From: Mangrovimicrobium sp033283325
GTDB taxonomy: Bacteria; Pseudomonadota; Gammaproteobacteria; Pseudomonadales; Halieaceae
Assembly: GCA_033283325.1 (NCBI GenBank)
Contig: JAWMQO010000001.1
Coordinates: 868,001 to 932,000, forward strand
Length of the DNA: 64,000 bases
Direction: 5' to 3'
Below the pieces are notes generated by a model. The model saw only the letters and a list, made by a program, of their open reading frames with translations. It was not told the origin of the DNA and did not search any database. The translations under genes were made by a program, and so were the position numbers. Below, piece after piece: positions 43,864 through 54,824 of the stretch; positions within the stretch are counted from its first letter, which is position 1, and each line of letters starts with the position of its first letter.

Positions 43864-44597
43864 CAGCGTTTACTCTCGCAGCGTTGCAGGCTTTCGCGCG
43901 GGTAGGTGGTAAAGGTGAAACCTTCGCTTCTCGCCCAGGTAATGAGTTCCTCGATTGCAGCGGGCAACCAGCGCTTGTCCACTGAGTCATCCTCACCGGG
44001 ATCTTCCCGGTAGCGGCTGCTGTGAAAGACAATTGCGCCGCCATCGTGGGCCAGCAGGCCCTCCCGCGTCGCTTGCATCACCGCCGCCGCTTCCTCGGGG
44101 GACTCCGCCGCGGAGTCCCTGGTATAGAAGGTGAGGCGGCCCAGTCTTATCTCACAGCGATCTTCCAGCGCGCCCACCGCGGGCGTTACTATGCCTCGCG
44201 GTGGGCGGTAGAATAAGGGTTCCGCCATGGGCGTATCGGTGGCCCTTTCTATCGCGCGTCGGGCCATCGCCACTTCCTCGCGCAGGGCATCCAGCTCACT
44301 CCAGACCGGCCAGCCGGACTCCCAGCCATGGATACCAAGCTGGTGGCCCTCGGTCGCGGCTCTCAGGACGAGTTCGGGGCTGGCCTGTGCCCGTTTGCCG
44401 ACGAAGAAAAACACTGCCGTGACCTGCTGCCGTGAGAGCACATCGAGGATATTCGACGAAACCTCGCCCTTCGCCTCCGGGCCGTCATCGAAGGTGAGGA
44501 TGATTTCACGCTTTCCGGCGGGCGGTAGTCTCGCATCGAGAATGGTGAACGGCCAGGCAAAGGTCGGAATCGCCTTGAGGTTGGCGAGGAGCAACAT
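43863..44597 (-). CDS. Polysaccharide deacetylase-family protein (NodB-like)
   Basis: A 244-residue NodB-homology protein that would remove acetyl groups from a sugar chain. Motif 1 is ILTFDDGP (catalytic Asp plus metal Asp). Motif 2 reads LGIHGWESGW, where the second metal-binding His of the usual HxxxH is Ser, so activity may be altered. Motif 3 is RPPRG, and the late His block is IVFHSSRY. The start is uncertain: the ATG at 44597 lacks a clear ribosome site, and TTG codons up to 44633 are in frame. A short hydrophobic N-terminus may be an anchor. First gene of a coupled three-gene operon. Confidence 0.78.
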   Translation of the reverse strand: MLLLANLKAIPTFAWPFTILDARLPPAGKREIILTFDDGPEAKGEVSSNILDVLSRQQVTAVFFFVGKRAQASPELVLRAATEGHQLGIHGWESGWPVWSELDALREEVAMARRAIERATDTPMAEPLFYRPPRGIVTPAVGALEDRCEIRLGRLTFYTRDSAAESPEEAAAVMQATREGLLAHDGGAIVFHSSRYREDPGEDDSVDKRWLPAAIEELITWARSEGFTFTTYPRESLQRCESKR

Positions 44598-44773
44598 GGT
44601 AGAGGTGAGGCGTCGCGGCAAGTAGGCTAGCAAGGCGGTATTCGCGGTCTCTTTTGTTGCTATGTTCTCGCGTCATTGTTTAATTTTTGTGACACGTACC
44701 GCACCCTGTATTCCGTATGCCGTGCGTTCGCGACTATATTGGAAGTGTTCCCATATCTATGAGGGGAGGCGAT

Positions 44774-47017
44774 ATGTCAGGAAACACTGTGTGGGATATA
44801 TGTGCAGAAACCAGCGGGACGCTGCTTGCCGGTGGCGGGCGGATGCTATCCGGCGTCGCTCGTCCGCTGCGCTTCGCCGTTCTGCTAACGGTCTGTTATC
44901 TGCTCATTGCCTGCGCTGTCAACACGCCATATCCGACGCAGGCCGGCAGTTCGGCTCCGCTGGCGGAGCGCCGCGAGTTCATCGTTACCTCACCCCAGGG
45001 CAACCGGGAGGACGCCTATTACTGGCTGCGGGACGATACGCGTGAAGACCCCGACGTGCTCGCCTATCTCAATGCGGAAAACGCCTACACCGAGGCCGTC
45101 ATGGCGCCCTACGCCAGCCTGCGAGAGAGCATTTACCAGGAGATCGTCTCCCGCCTGCAGCAGGATGAATCCAGCCCGCCAACCTTTCATTCGGGTTACT
45201 GGTACTACACGCGCTATGAAGCGGGGAAGGACTACGCCATCCTGGCCCGGCGCAAGGGGAGCATGGATGCCGAAGAGGAAATCCTCCTCGACCAGAACCA
45301 GCGCGCCGAGGGGCAGGCCTATTACCAGCTTGGTAAATACAGTATCAGCCCCGACAGTCGCTACTTGGCGGTGGTGGAGGATTTCGTCGGGCGCCGGCAG
45401 GGTCGCCTCGGGATCAAGGACCTGTATAGCGGCCAGTGGCTGGCGGACAGCGTTGCGAATATCAGTGCGGACCTGGCGTGGGCCGACGACAGTCGCACTA
45501 TTCTCTACCTGGAAAACGACCCGGTCACTCTGCAGGGCAAGCGAGTGCGCAGTCATACCCTGGGTGATTCAGGCCCGGACAGCCTGGTCTACGAGGAAAC
45601 TGACTCCACCTTTTTCATGCAGGTTTCCCGCAGCAAGTCAGGACAGTTTCTCTACATCGAATTGATGAGCTGGGACGCGACCGAAGTGCTATACGCAAGA
45701 GCCGACGATCCCGGGTTGAACTTCCAGGCAGTACTGCCGCGAATTGCCGGCCACGAATACTACGTCGCCGATCATGGTGATGAGTTCATCATCCAGACCA
45801 ATCAGGGCGCCCCTAATTTTCGCCTGGTGCGAGCACCCTTCGAGAGCAGCGTTGACACTTCCCACTGGATAGAAATCCTGCCCGCCAGCGAAGACAAGCT
45901 CATCGAGTCCTTCGATGTCTACCGGGACTTTCTCGCGATCAACCTGCGCGACCAGGGGCAGCGGCAGATCGAGGTGCGCAAGTGGAGTGGTGGCGAGGCC
46001 CTGCGGATCGCAGCGGACGAGGCGGCCTATGCAGCCAGCCTCATCCCCCTGCCGGAATACGGCTGGCCCTGGTTGCGCTACCGCCTCGATACCCTGACGC
46101 ACCCGAGGGTCACCTACGATTTCAATGTCGAGACCGGCGAAAAGCGCATTATAAAGGTCGAACCGGTTGAAGGTGATTTCGATCCCGAGCTGTACCATTC
46201 GGAATACCTCCATGCCACTGCGCGTGACGGCTCGCAAATCCCGATCTCGCTGGTCTACCGCAAGGACTTGCGCCAGCCGGGTGAGAACCCGCTATTGGTC
46301 TATGGCTATGGCTCCTACGGGTATTCGATGAGCCCGCGTTTTTCCATCTCCCGGCTCTCCCTGCTGGACCGCGGCTTCGTCTACGCTATCGCGCACATTC
46401 GCGGTGGCCAGGAAAAAGGCCGCGCCTGGTACGATCAGGGCAAGCTCGAAAACAAGATGAATACCTTTACCGATTTTATCGATGCAACGAATTATCTCAC
46501 CGCCGAAGGTTACGGGGCTGGGGACAAGGTCTTTGCCGAGGGGGGCAGCGCGGGAGGACTGCTGGTGGGGGCGGTGGCAAACATGGCACCTGAACTCTAT
46601 CGTGGCATCGTGGCCGAGGTGCCCTTTGTCGACGTGGTGACTTCCATGCTGGATGATAGCATTCCCCTGAGCACTAACGAGTATTCCCAGTGGGGCAATC
46701 CCAAATACCAGCCGGATTACTCGACCATGCTGGCTTATTCGCCCTACGACAACGTCACTGCCCAGGACTACCCGGCGATGCTGATCACCGCCGGGCTCTG
46801 GGACTCGCAGGTGCAGTACTACGAGCCGGCCAAGTGGACGGCGAGGCTGCGTTATCGCAAGACAGACGACAACTGGCTGCTGCTGCGAACCAACATGGAC
46901 GCGGGGCACGGCGGCCAGTCAGGCCGCTATCGCCAGTACGATGAAGTCGCATTGACCTACGCCTTCATACTCGCCCAACTGGATGTCAGCAAAGCCGCGC
47001 AGTCACTCCTCGACTGA
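44774..47017 (+). CDS. Oligopeptidase B-like S9 peptidase, predicted lipoprotein
   Basis: A 747-residue prolyl-oligopeptidase-family serine peptidase. The N-terminal beta-propeller (about residues 80-440) precedes the alpha/beta-hydrolase domain with Ser592 in EGGSAGGLL, Asp in AGLWDSQVQYYEP and His in DAGHGGQSGR. The YYWLRDD opening is typical of oligopeptidase B (PtrB), which cuts after Arg/Lys. Unlike cytoplasmic PtrB it has LRFAVLLTVCYLLIAC, a lipoprotein signal. The ATG at 44774 has GGGGAGG; the signal peptide would fit better from the ATG at 44843. Its last 15 bases overlap the convergent S8 gene. Confidence 0.9.
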   Translation: MSGNTVWDICAETSGTLLAGGGRMLSGVARPLRFAVLLTVCYLLIACAVNTPYPTQAGSSAPLAERREFIVTSPQGNREDAYYWLRDDTREDPDVLAYLNAENAYTEAVMAPYASLRESIYQEIVSRLQQDESSPPTFHSGYWYYTRYEAGKDYAILARRKGSMDAEEEILLDQNQRAEGQAYYQLGKYSISPDSRYLAVVEDFVGRRQGRLGIKDLYSGQWLADSVANISADLAWADDSRTILYLENDPVTLQGKRVRSHTLGDSGPDSLVYEETDSTFFMQVSRSKSGQFLYIELMSWDATEVLYARADDPGLNFQAVLPRIAGHEYYVADHGDEFIIQTNQGAPNFRLVRAPFESSVDTSHWIEILPASEDKLIESFDVYRDFLAINLRDQGQRQIEVRKWSGGEALRIAADEAAYAASLIPLPEYGWPWLRYRLDTLTHPRVTYDFNVETGEKRIIKVEPVEGDFDPELYHSEYLHATARDGSQIPISLVYRKDLRQPGENPLLVYGYGSYGYSMSPRFSISRLSLLDRGFVYAIAHIRGGQEKGRAWYDQGKLENKMNTFTDFIDATNYLTAEGYGAGDKVFAEGGSAGGLLVGAVANMAPELYRGIVAEVPFVDVVTSMLDDSIPLSTNEYSQWGNPKYQPDYSTMLAYSPYDNVTAQDYPAMLITAGLWDSQVQYYEPAKWTARLRYRKTDDNWLLLRTNMDAGHGGQSGRYRQYDEVALTYAFILAQLDVSKAAQSLLD

Positions 47018-48907
47018 GGGTGACTGCTTGCGCTGTTCGAGCAGTTCGACCGAGGCTTTCGGGTTCATCAGTTTGATGGTCCGACTTTCCAGTTGTTTCT
47101 CGTCGGCGCCGTCAAGGATCAACTGGCGTACTTCTGCCACGCTGAGTTCCGGTTCCAGCGCCCATAGCTTGGCAGCCAGATTGAGCACCTGGGGCGAGGC
47201 CATGGAAGTGCCGCTGAACTTGATGCGGTCACCGCCGGGTACGTAGCTTTCCACTTCAAAACCATTGGCGTAGATGTCCACCTTGCCCAGGCTGGTGAAA
47301 CTGGTTTCGTCGCCTGCCATGTCGACCGCGCCGACACTCAGCAAGTTCGGGTACTCGTAACTGCTCGGGTAAAACTCGTCGAATTTCACGTCGTTGTCGG
47401 AATTGCCCGCGCTGGTAATAAACAGGATGTCGGGGGAGCCGCCGATTGCCGCGCGCAGGCCCTCATCACCGATCTGGTAGATTTCCCGTGCGAGGGCCTT
47501 GCGTACCGCGGGGCTGCCGCCGGCATTGTGTGCCTCCAGCGCCTCCTCGATCCCGCGCAGGCTGCCGCCCCAACTCATGTTGACTGCCTTCACGCCCTGG
47601 GCGCGAAAATAGGCGCCGACGTCACGAAACATCTTCGCGTCGCGGTAGGCCTGCACCAGCGTAGGTTCGAGGGGCATCTGGGTGTGGTTGTAGGTCATCC
47701 TGGCGACCAGCAGGCGGGCGAAGGGGTTGCCCTCGATCGCAATACCGGTGACGTGGGTGCCGTGGGCATAACCGCTGTAAAGATTGAGGGATTCCAGGAA
47801 CTCTTTTACATCGGCCTGGGGCAGGGTCGACAGGTGCTTGCGCAGGGCGGCGGCCTCATCGCTGTCGACATTGCTTAGCATGTCGCCAAGACCTTTTGAG
47901 TATTGCTGCCATTCACGGGGTTTGACGCCGAAATCCGCTTCGATCGGACGCAGAAGTTCGGGCACCTTCAACGACTCCAGATCGTAGGCGATGCCGTGCA
48001 GATCGTCCTCGAATTCATTGTCGTCGTCGTCGCGACCGTTGAGTACCTCTAGTTCATTGGTCCAGAGCAGACCCATGGGCTCGAATATGGCTGTATCCAC
48101 GCCTGAGTCCCACACCGAGATCACAACCGGAGTCGCGTCGGTATTACGGGCGAGTTCGACTTTGCGTTCCTCCCAGATGTCCGGTTTCTCGACATCGTTG
48201 GCGGTGATATGAGTGGCGAGAACCTCGTTGATTACTGCGGCGTTGGGAATGAAATAATCAAGGGTAAACGATACCCCGACGAGAGAGGAGGCGACGTCGT
48301 AGCTGATCTTTCCGCGGGTGTTGTCCACCAGAGGCTGGTAGCTGGACTCAAGATTGCCGAGCACCAGAGGGCGGGTGAGGTATTCACTTCTCCCCTTGGT
48401 GCTCTTCAGGTTGTCCTGCACAGTCTCATAGGGCATGGCTTCGATTGAGCGCATCAGCTCCGCGCGCAGTGCGTCCGGGTCATCAGCTTTGCCGGCGAGG
48501 TGGAGTCGGGCAATTGCCTCGCCCAGCATGCCCATGGTGAGACGGTTGGCTTCCTTGGTTTCGAGTTCACGGCGTCGCTCGAGCAAGTCGAGGTAATCCT
48601 GCCAGCGCGATTCCAACAGGGCCACGCTGCCCAGGTCCGCGTAAAAGTCCTGTATGGTGTTATCGTCCTGGATATCGTATCTGTCCAGATCGTTCGTTAC
48701 ATCCTTGCCTACCGCTGCTGCCAGTGCCAGCAACTTGTCCCTGTTCTCGGGCTTGTAAAGTTCCACGACGGGAATGTTGAGCCGGTATTCGTGGCGCGGA
48801 AGATCGTCCTTTTTCACGACGGCCTGCTTGCCATACTGTGCGTGGGCCCCGGTGTTTAGCAGAATCATTGCCAAAATGGCGAAACAGCCAACGAATTTTC
48901 CCTTCAC
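47003..48907 (-). CDS. Exported S8 serine protease with long prodomain
   Basis: A 634-residue subtilase with signal peptide (VGCFAILAMILLNTGAHA). About 230 residues of helical prodomain precede the catalytic domain: Asp267 (VWDSGVD), His382 (AHGTHVTG), Asn in TSAGNSDND and Ser568 (SGTSMASP). The gap of 115 residues between Asp and His is far longer than in simple subtilisins. The start is GTG at 48907 with AAGGAGA upstream. It is tail to tail with the S9 peptidase, and unrelated in layout to the tetrad-repeat S8 protease at 5179-7011. Confidence 0.92.
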   Translation of the reverse strand: MKGKFVGCFAILAMILLNTGAHAQYGKQAVVKKDDLPRHEYRLNIPVVELYKPENRDKLLALAAAVGKDVTNDLDRYDIQDDNTIQDFYADLGSVALLESRWQDYLDLLERRRELETKEANRLTMGMLGEAIARLHLAGKADDPDALRAELMRSIEAMPYETVQDNLKSTKGRSEYLTRPLVLGNLESSYQPLVDNTRGKISYDVASSLVGVSFTLDYFIPNAAVINEVLATHITANDVEKPDIWEERKVELARNTDATPVVISVWDSGVDTAIFEPMGLLWTNELEVLNGRDDDDNEFEDDLHGIAYDLESLKVPELLRPIEADFGVKPREWQQYSKGLGDMLSNVDSDEAAALRKHLSTLPQADVKEFLESLNLYSGYAHGTHVTGIAIEGNPFARLLVARMTYNHTQMPLEPTLVQAYRDAKMFRDVGAYFRAQGVKAVNMSWGGSLRGIEEALEAHNAGGSPAVRKALAREIYQIGDEGLRAAIGGSPDILFITSAGNSDNDVKFDEFYPSSYEYPNLLSVGAVDMAGDETSFTSLGKVDIYANGFEVESYVPGGDRIKFSGTSMASPQVLNLAAKLWALEPELSVAEVRQLILDGADEKQLESRTIKLMNPKASVELLEQRKQSPSVEE

Positions 48908-49030
48908 AATTTATTCTCCTTAGTCTGAACGCCTAGTATATGCACAAAAAGCCCTGTTGATCGAAGCCAGATTGGCTAAAGCGCCAGCTTGCAAAGGAAA
49001 GAATGATTGATTAGGGTGTGAGGCCTTAAT

Positions 49031-49110
49031 TCTTGTCGGGGTGCCTGCTTGCCAGGCTGAGAGATCACCCGTGGAACCTGACCAGGCTAGTACCTGCGTA
49101 GGGAACAAGA
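49031..49110 (+). ncRNA. TPP riboswitch (THI element)
   Basis: Binds thiamin pyrophosphate and switches off the downstream genes. Conserved parts are all seen: the P1 arms CTTGT (49032-49036) and ACAAG (49105-49109), CTGAGA (49057-49062) followed by GATCACCC, and ACCTGACC (49076-49083) with the following GGCTAGTACCTGCGTAGGGA. It lies directly before thiC, as usual. Confidence 0.97.
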
Positions 49111-49150
49111 GAGTCCATCGATGCGTCTGCAATCTGTCCGGATCGCGCGC

Positions 49151-49218
49151 ACGCCGACCGCTTTTCCCCAGGCCCCACCAGATCTTCCCCGGCGTAGCCA
49201 ATGCCGCGGAGGACGCCG
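49151..49218 (+). promoter_or_regulatory. Candidate expression platform of the riboswitch
   Basis: The segment CGGCGT (49190-49195) can pair either with ACGCCG upstream (49151-49156) or with ACGCCG downstream (49213-49218). The second pairing encloses GGAGG (49208-49212), the thiC ribosome site, in its loop. This is the layout of a translation-controlling switch. I see no U-run terminator here. Confidence 0.5.
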
Positions 49219-49220
49219 TT

Positions 49221-51148
<1,928 letters not shown>

Positions 51149-51152
<4 letters not shown>

Positions 51153-52261
51153 AAATCGGTATCGCCGGCGCCGGCCTCATGGGCCGCCTGCTGGCCTGGC
51201 AACTCCTGCGCGCGGGGCACGAGCTTACTCTCTTTGATCGCGGCGAAAGCAGTGGCGAGGAATCCGCGGGCTACGTCGCCGCCTCGATGCTTGCGCCCTT
51301 CAGCGAGGCGGTGACCGCGAGTCCCGAGGTGCTTTCGCCAGGGCTGGTTGCACTCCAGCGCTGGCCGAAATGGCTGCAGACACTCGCCAGCGAGAGCGGG
51401 GAAACGGTGCCTTTCTCCTATCGCGGCAGCGTGGTTGTGGCACATCCCACGGACCGCGCCGAACTGCACTGGTTTCACCACCGCCTGCGGACCATGCCGG
51501 AAGTTACCGAGGCTCACCGGCAGTGGCTTGGAGCGGCTGAACTGCAGGAAATCGAGCCAGATCTTCGGGACTTTGCCGAAGGACTCTACCTGCCGCTGGA
51601 AGGCTGGGTGGATAACCGCGCCCTTTATCGAGTGTTGTACGGGGCTATCCTCCGCGCTGGCGCATCCTGGCGCGAGAACGTCGAGATTGACGCGGTCGCC
51701 CCCGGACGCCTGTGTAGCGGTGAGCGGGAGTTCGGCTTCGACCTCGCCATCGACTGCCGCGGCTTTGGCGCACGTGCCCAGCTCGATCGCTTCCGTGGCG
51801 TGCGTGGTGAAGTACTACGGGTGAGGGCGCCGGAAGTGAATTTCAGCCGCCCGGTGCGCCTCATGCACCCGCGTTACCAGCTCTACATTGTGCCCCGTTC
51901 GGGCGGCATCTATGTGATCGGGGCTACCGAGATCGAGAGTGAGTCGCTGGCACCGGTCAGCGTGCGCTCCTGCCTGGAATTGCTCTCCGCCCTGTACAGC
52001 CTGCACGGAGGTTTCGCCGAAGCCGAAGTACTGGAGTTCCGCGCACACTGCCGTCCGGCCTTTGCCGACAACCTGCCGCGGATAGTTCAGGGCGATGGCC
52101 TGTTACAGGTAAACGGCCTCTACCGGCACGGCTTCCTGCTTGCCCCGGTGGTGGTGGAGAGTGTGTTATCGCTGCTGTCGGGCGGCGAGGTCGGTTCGCT
52201 GGTGCAAATCCGCCAATTTACCGGGGAAAGTGCCCCTGATCGCATCGGGGAGAAGAGATGA
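51149..52261 (+). CDS. thiO: Glycine oxidase-like ThiO
   Basis: A 370-residue FAD-dependent amine oxidase that makes the dehydroglycine used for the thiazole ring. FAD-binding motif GIAGAGLMGRLLAWQL at the N-terminus, and GLYRHGFLLAP near the end as in D-amino-acid/glycine oxidases. The start is GTG at 51149, overlapping the thiC stop by four bases; its own end overlaps the thiG start. Aerobic thiamin synthesis uses ThiO in place of ThiH. Confidence 0.92.
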
Positions 52262-53046
52262 TGAGAGATACCTGGAACGCCTACGGCATTGAAATGCGCA
52301 GTCGCCTGCTGCTTGGTACGGCGCTCTACCCGTCGCCGGAGGTGATGGCGGAAGCTGTAGCCGCCAGTGACGCGGAGGTCGTGACAGTCTCCCTGCGCCG
52401 GCAGTCGCCGGCGGCGGGCGGTGGCAATACTATCTGGGATTTCATCCGCGAGATGGACAAGCGACTGCTACCCAATACCGCCGGCTGCCACAGCGCGGCG
52501 GAAGCGCTGAACCTGGCGAGAATGTCGCGGGAGATCTTCCAGACCGACTGGATCAAACTTGAAGTCATCGGCGATGACTACAATCTGCAACCGGATCCCT
52601 TCGAACTGCTCAAGGCGGCGCGCAGCCTGGTCGATGAGGGTTTCGCGGTTTTTCCCTACTGCACTGACGACCTGGTGCTCTGCCAGCGGCTGCTGGACGT
52701 GGGTTGCGAGGTCCTCATGCCCTGGGGCGCACCCATTGGTACCGGGCAGGGCCTGATCAACCCCTACGCACTGGAAACACTGCGCGCGCGACTGCCGGAA
52801 GTGCCAATCATCGTCGACGCCGGCATCGGTGTTCCTTCCCATGCCGCCGCCGCCATGGAGATGGGCTGCGCTGCAGTACTGTTGAACACCGCCGTGGCCA
52901 GGGCAAGCGACCCTGTGGGTATGGCTCGGGCTTTTCGTGCCGGTGTCGAAGCGGGTCGCGGGGCCTGGCTGGCAGGCGCCATGCCAAAACGACAAACTGC
53001 CCAGCCCAGTACCCCGGTGCTGGGCACTCCGTTCTGGCAACAGTGA
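52258..53046 (+). CDS. thiG: Thiazole synthase ThiG
   Basis: A 262-residue TIM-barrel enzyme that forms the thiamin thiazole phosphate from deoxyxylulose phosphate, dehydroglycine and ThiS thiocarboxylate. The catalytic Lys is in WIKLEVIGDD; phosphate-site blocks are MPWGAPIGTGQG and VDAGIGVPSHAA. Its start overlaps thiO (ATGA) and its stop overlaps a possible GTG start of the next gene. Confidence 0.97.
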   Translation: MMRDTWNAYGIEMRSRLLLGTALYPSPEVMAEAVAASDAEVVTVSLRRQSPAAGGGNTIWDFIREMDKRLLPNTAGCHSAAEALNLARMSREIFQTDWIKLEVIGDDYNLQPDPFELLKAARSLVDEGFAVFPYCTDDLVLCQRLLDVGCEVLMPWGAPIGTGQGLINPYALETLRARLPEVPIIVDAGIGVPSHAAAAMEMGCAAVLLNTAVARASDPVGMARAFRAGVEAGRGAWLAGAMPKRQTAQPSTPVLGTPFWQQ

Positions 53047-53054
53047 GCCCCACG

Positions 53055-54602
53055 ATGTCGAGCACCCAGACGCAGCAGGGGTCACTGCCCGTGGTTTACA
53101 CCATTGCAGGGTCCGATAGCAGTGGCGGCGCTGGAGTGGAAGCCGACCTGGCGACCCTGCGTGATTTCGGTGTGCACGGCTGTCCGCTGATTACCGCGCT
53201 TACTGCGCAGAATAGTGGGGGAGTGCAGCGGGTGCTTCCCACTCCGCTGCCGCAGCTTCGTGCCGCCTGGAGCGTTCTGGAGAGTAGCGCGCCGGCCGAC
53301 GCGGTGAAAATTGGCATGCTCGCTACAGCCGAAATCGCCGGCGAAGCCGCCGCGTTACTGGCGCGCTACAGTGGGCCCGTGGTTTGTGACCCGGTGATGT
53401 CGGCTTCGGCGGGGGGCGAGTTACTTGGTCCCGGCGGAGTCGATGCCCTGCGGGCGCTGCTGCCGCGGGTATCGCTGCTGACACCCAACCTCGCAGAAGC
53501 GCAAAACCTCACGGGGCTGCCCGTTCGCAGTGCGAGTGAGATGCATAGCGCTGCCCGGGCGCTGCTGAAACTGGGCGCAGGTGCCGTGCTACTGACTGGC
53601 GGACACTTCGAGGCTGGCGATCCCTGGTGTCACGATTATTTCTGCAGCCCCGGACTCTCCTTCTGGTTGCGCGGTGAGCGTATCGCTACGCCACACAACC
53701 ACGGCACGGGCTGTACGCTTGCCTCCGCCATTGCCGCCTGCCTGGCTCGCAGTCTGCCGCCGGAGGACGCGGTGGTAGTGGCAAAGATGGCAGTGAGCCG
53801 GGGATTGCGTCGGGCGCGAGCACTTGGCCCCGGACCCGGTGCAGTCGCCCACGGCGACTGGCAGGCGGAGCTCGCTGACCTTCCGACCCTCTGGGACGAT
53901 TTTCCCGGGAGCCGTGAAACGGGGCAGTTTCCTGAAGCAGATGCGGCGGGATTGGGGCTCTACCCGGTGGTCGACTCGGTACAGTGGGTTGAAAAGCTGT
54001 TCGCCGAGGGGCTATGCACCGTGCAACTGCGCATCAAGCGTGGAAGTGATGAACATATTGACGATTCGATCCGTCGGGCTGTCGCCGCCCAGGACAAATA
54101 CCGGGCCCGCCTTTTCGTGAATGATCACTGGCAACGTGCAATAGAACACGGTGCCTATGGCGTGCACCTTGGGCAGGAGGACCTCGCCGGCGCGGACCTC
54201 GCGGCGATAGCGAAAGCCGGCCTGCGCCTGGGCACCAGTAATCACGCCTGGCATGAACTGGCCCGCTCACACGCGATAGTGCCATCCTACATCGCCTTGG
54301 GACCCATCTATCCGACCACCACAAAAGTCATGCGCTTTGCGCCCCAGGGCTTGACCCGCTTGCGGGAATGGGTAGATTTGCTTGCTCCCCGCTATCCCTT
54401 GACCGCCATAGGCGGAATCGATGAGAGCCGTGCGCCGGCGGTGGCAGCTACCGGGGTGGGCAGTATTGCGGTCGTCCGGGCGATTACCGAGGCCGCCGAT
54501 TATCGCTCGGCGGTGCGCAATCTTCACGCCAGCCTGGCGGAATCGGGTGCAGGGGATCGTTGTGGCCCTGACCGCGTTATCAGGAGAAAAACAGCACAAT
54601 GA
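53055..54602 (+). CDS. thiDE: ThiD-ThiE fusion (HMP-P kinase and thiamin-phosphate synthase)
   Basis: A 515-residue bifunctional enzyme. Residues 1-280 are ThiD (YTIAGSDSSGGAGVEADL start, CDPVM, and PHNHGTGCTLASAIAA with the catalytic Cys). Residues 300-500 are ThiE (LYPVVDS, LRIKRGS, FVNDHW, GVHLGQEDL, ALGPIYPTTTK, AIGGI). Both sites look intact. The ATG at 53055 is given; the GTG at 53043 overlapping the thiG stop is an equal candidate and would match the coupled style of this operon. Its stop overlaps the thiS start. Confidence 0.95.
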   Translation: MSSTQTQQGSLPVVYTIAGSDSSGGAGVEADLATLRDFGVHGCPLITALTAQNSGGVQRVLPTPLPQLRAAWSVLESSAPADAVKIGMLATAEIAGEAAALLARYSGPVVCDPVMSASAGGELLGPGGVDALRALLPRVSLLTPNLAEAQNLTGLPVRSASEMHSAARALLKLGAGAVLLTGGHFEAGDPWCHDYFCSPGLSFWLRGERIATPHNHGTGCTLASAIAACLARSLPPEDAVVVAKMAVSRGLRRARALGPGPGAVAHGDWQAELADLPTLWDDFPGSRETGQFPEADAAGLGLYPVVDSVQWVEKLFAEGLCTVQLRIKRGSDEHIDDSIRRAVAAQDKYRARLFVNDHWQRAIEHGAYGVHLGQEDLAGADLAAIAKAGLRLGTSNHAWHELARSHAIVPSYIALGPIYPTTTKVMRFAPQGLTRLREWVDLLAPRYPLTAIGGIDESRAPAVAATGVGSIAVVRAITEAADYRSAVRNLHASLAESGAGDRCGPDRVIRRKTAQ

Positions 54603-54796
54603 AGCTACTCATCAATGGCGAATGGCTGCAGACGGAAGCATCGACGTTGGAACATTTGCTCGACGAACTGGACTATAACGCTGCCCAGGTAGCCACGGCG
54701 GTGGACGGGGTATTCGTTTCCCGTGATCGTCGGGCGCTGACTGGTCTGTCAGACGGCATGGCGCTGGATATCGTAGCGCCAATGCAGGGCGGCTGA
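54599..54796 (+). CDS. thiS: Sulfur carrier protein ThiS
   Basis: A 65-residue ubiquitin-like sulfur carrier for thiazole synthesis, ending in the needed Gly-Gly (PMQGG). Starts MKLLINGEWLQTEASTLEHL. Overlaps the thiDE stop (ATGA); GGAG of a CAGGAGAAA site is 15 bases upstream. It is the last gene of the operon, and the activating enzyme ThiF is not in the window. Confidence 0.95.
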   Translation: MKLLINGEWLQTEASTLEHLLDELDYNAAQVATAVDGVFVSRDRRALTGLSDGMALDIVAPMQGG

Positions 54797-54811
54797 GGCT
54801 TGCCAGCCGCC
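54788..54811. terminator. Hairpin at the end of the thi operon
   Basis: GGCGGCTG (54788-54795) and CAGCCGCC (54804-54811) with an 8-base loop; the left arm includes the thiS stop region. No T-run follows, so termination is uncertain. Confidence 0.4.
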
Positions 54812-54824
54812 AACTGGTGTACCT

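Noticed and set aside
49041..49220. 60-codon N-terminal extension of ThiC
   Set aside because: It would start inside the TPP riboswitch and lacks family similarity; the ATG at 49221 has a good ribosome site.
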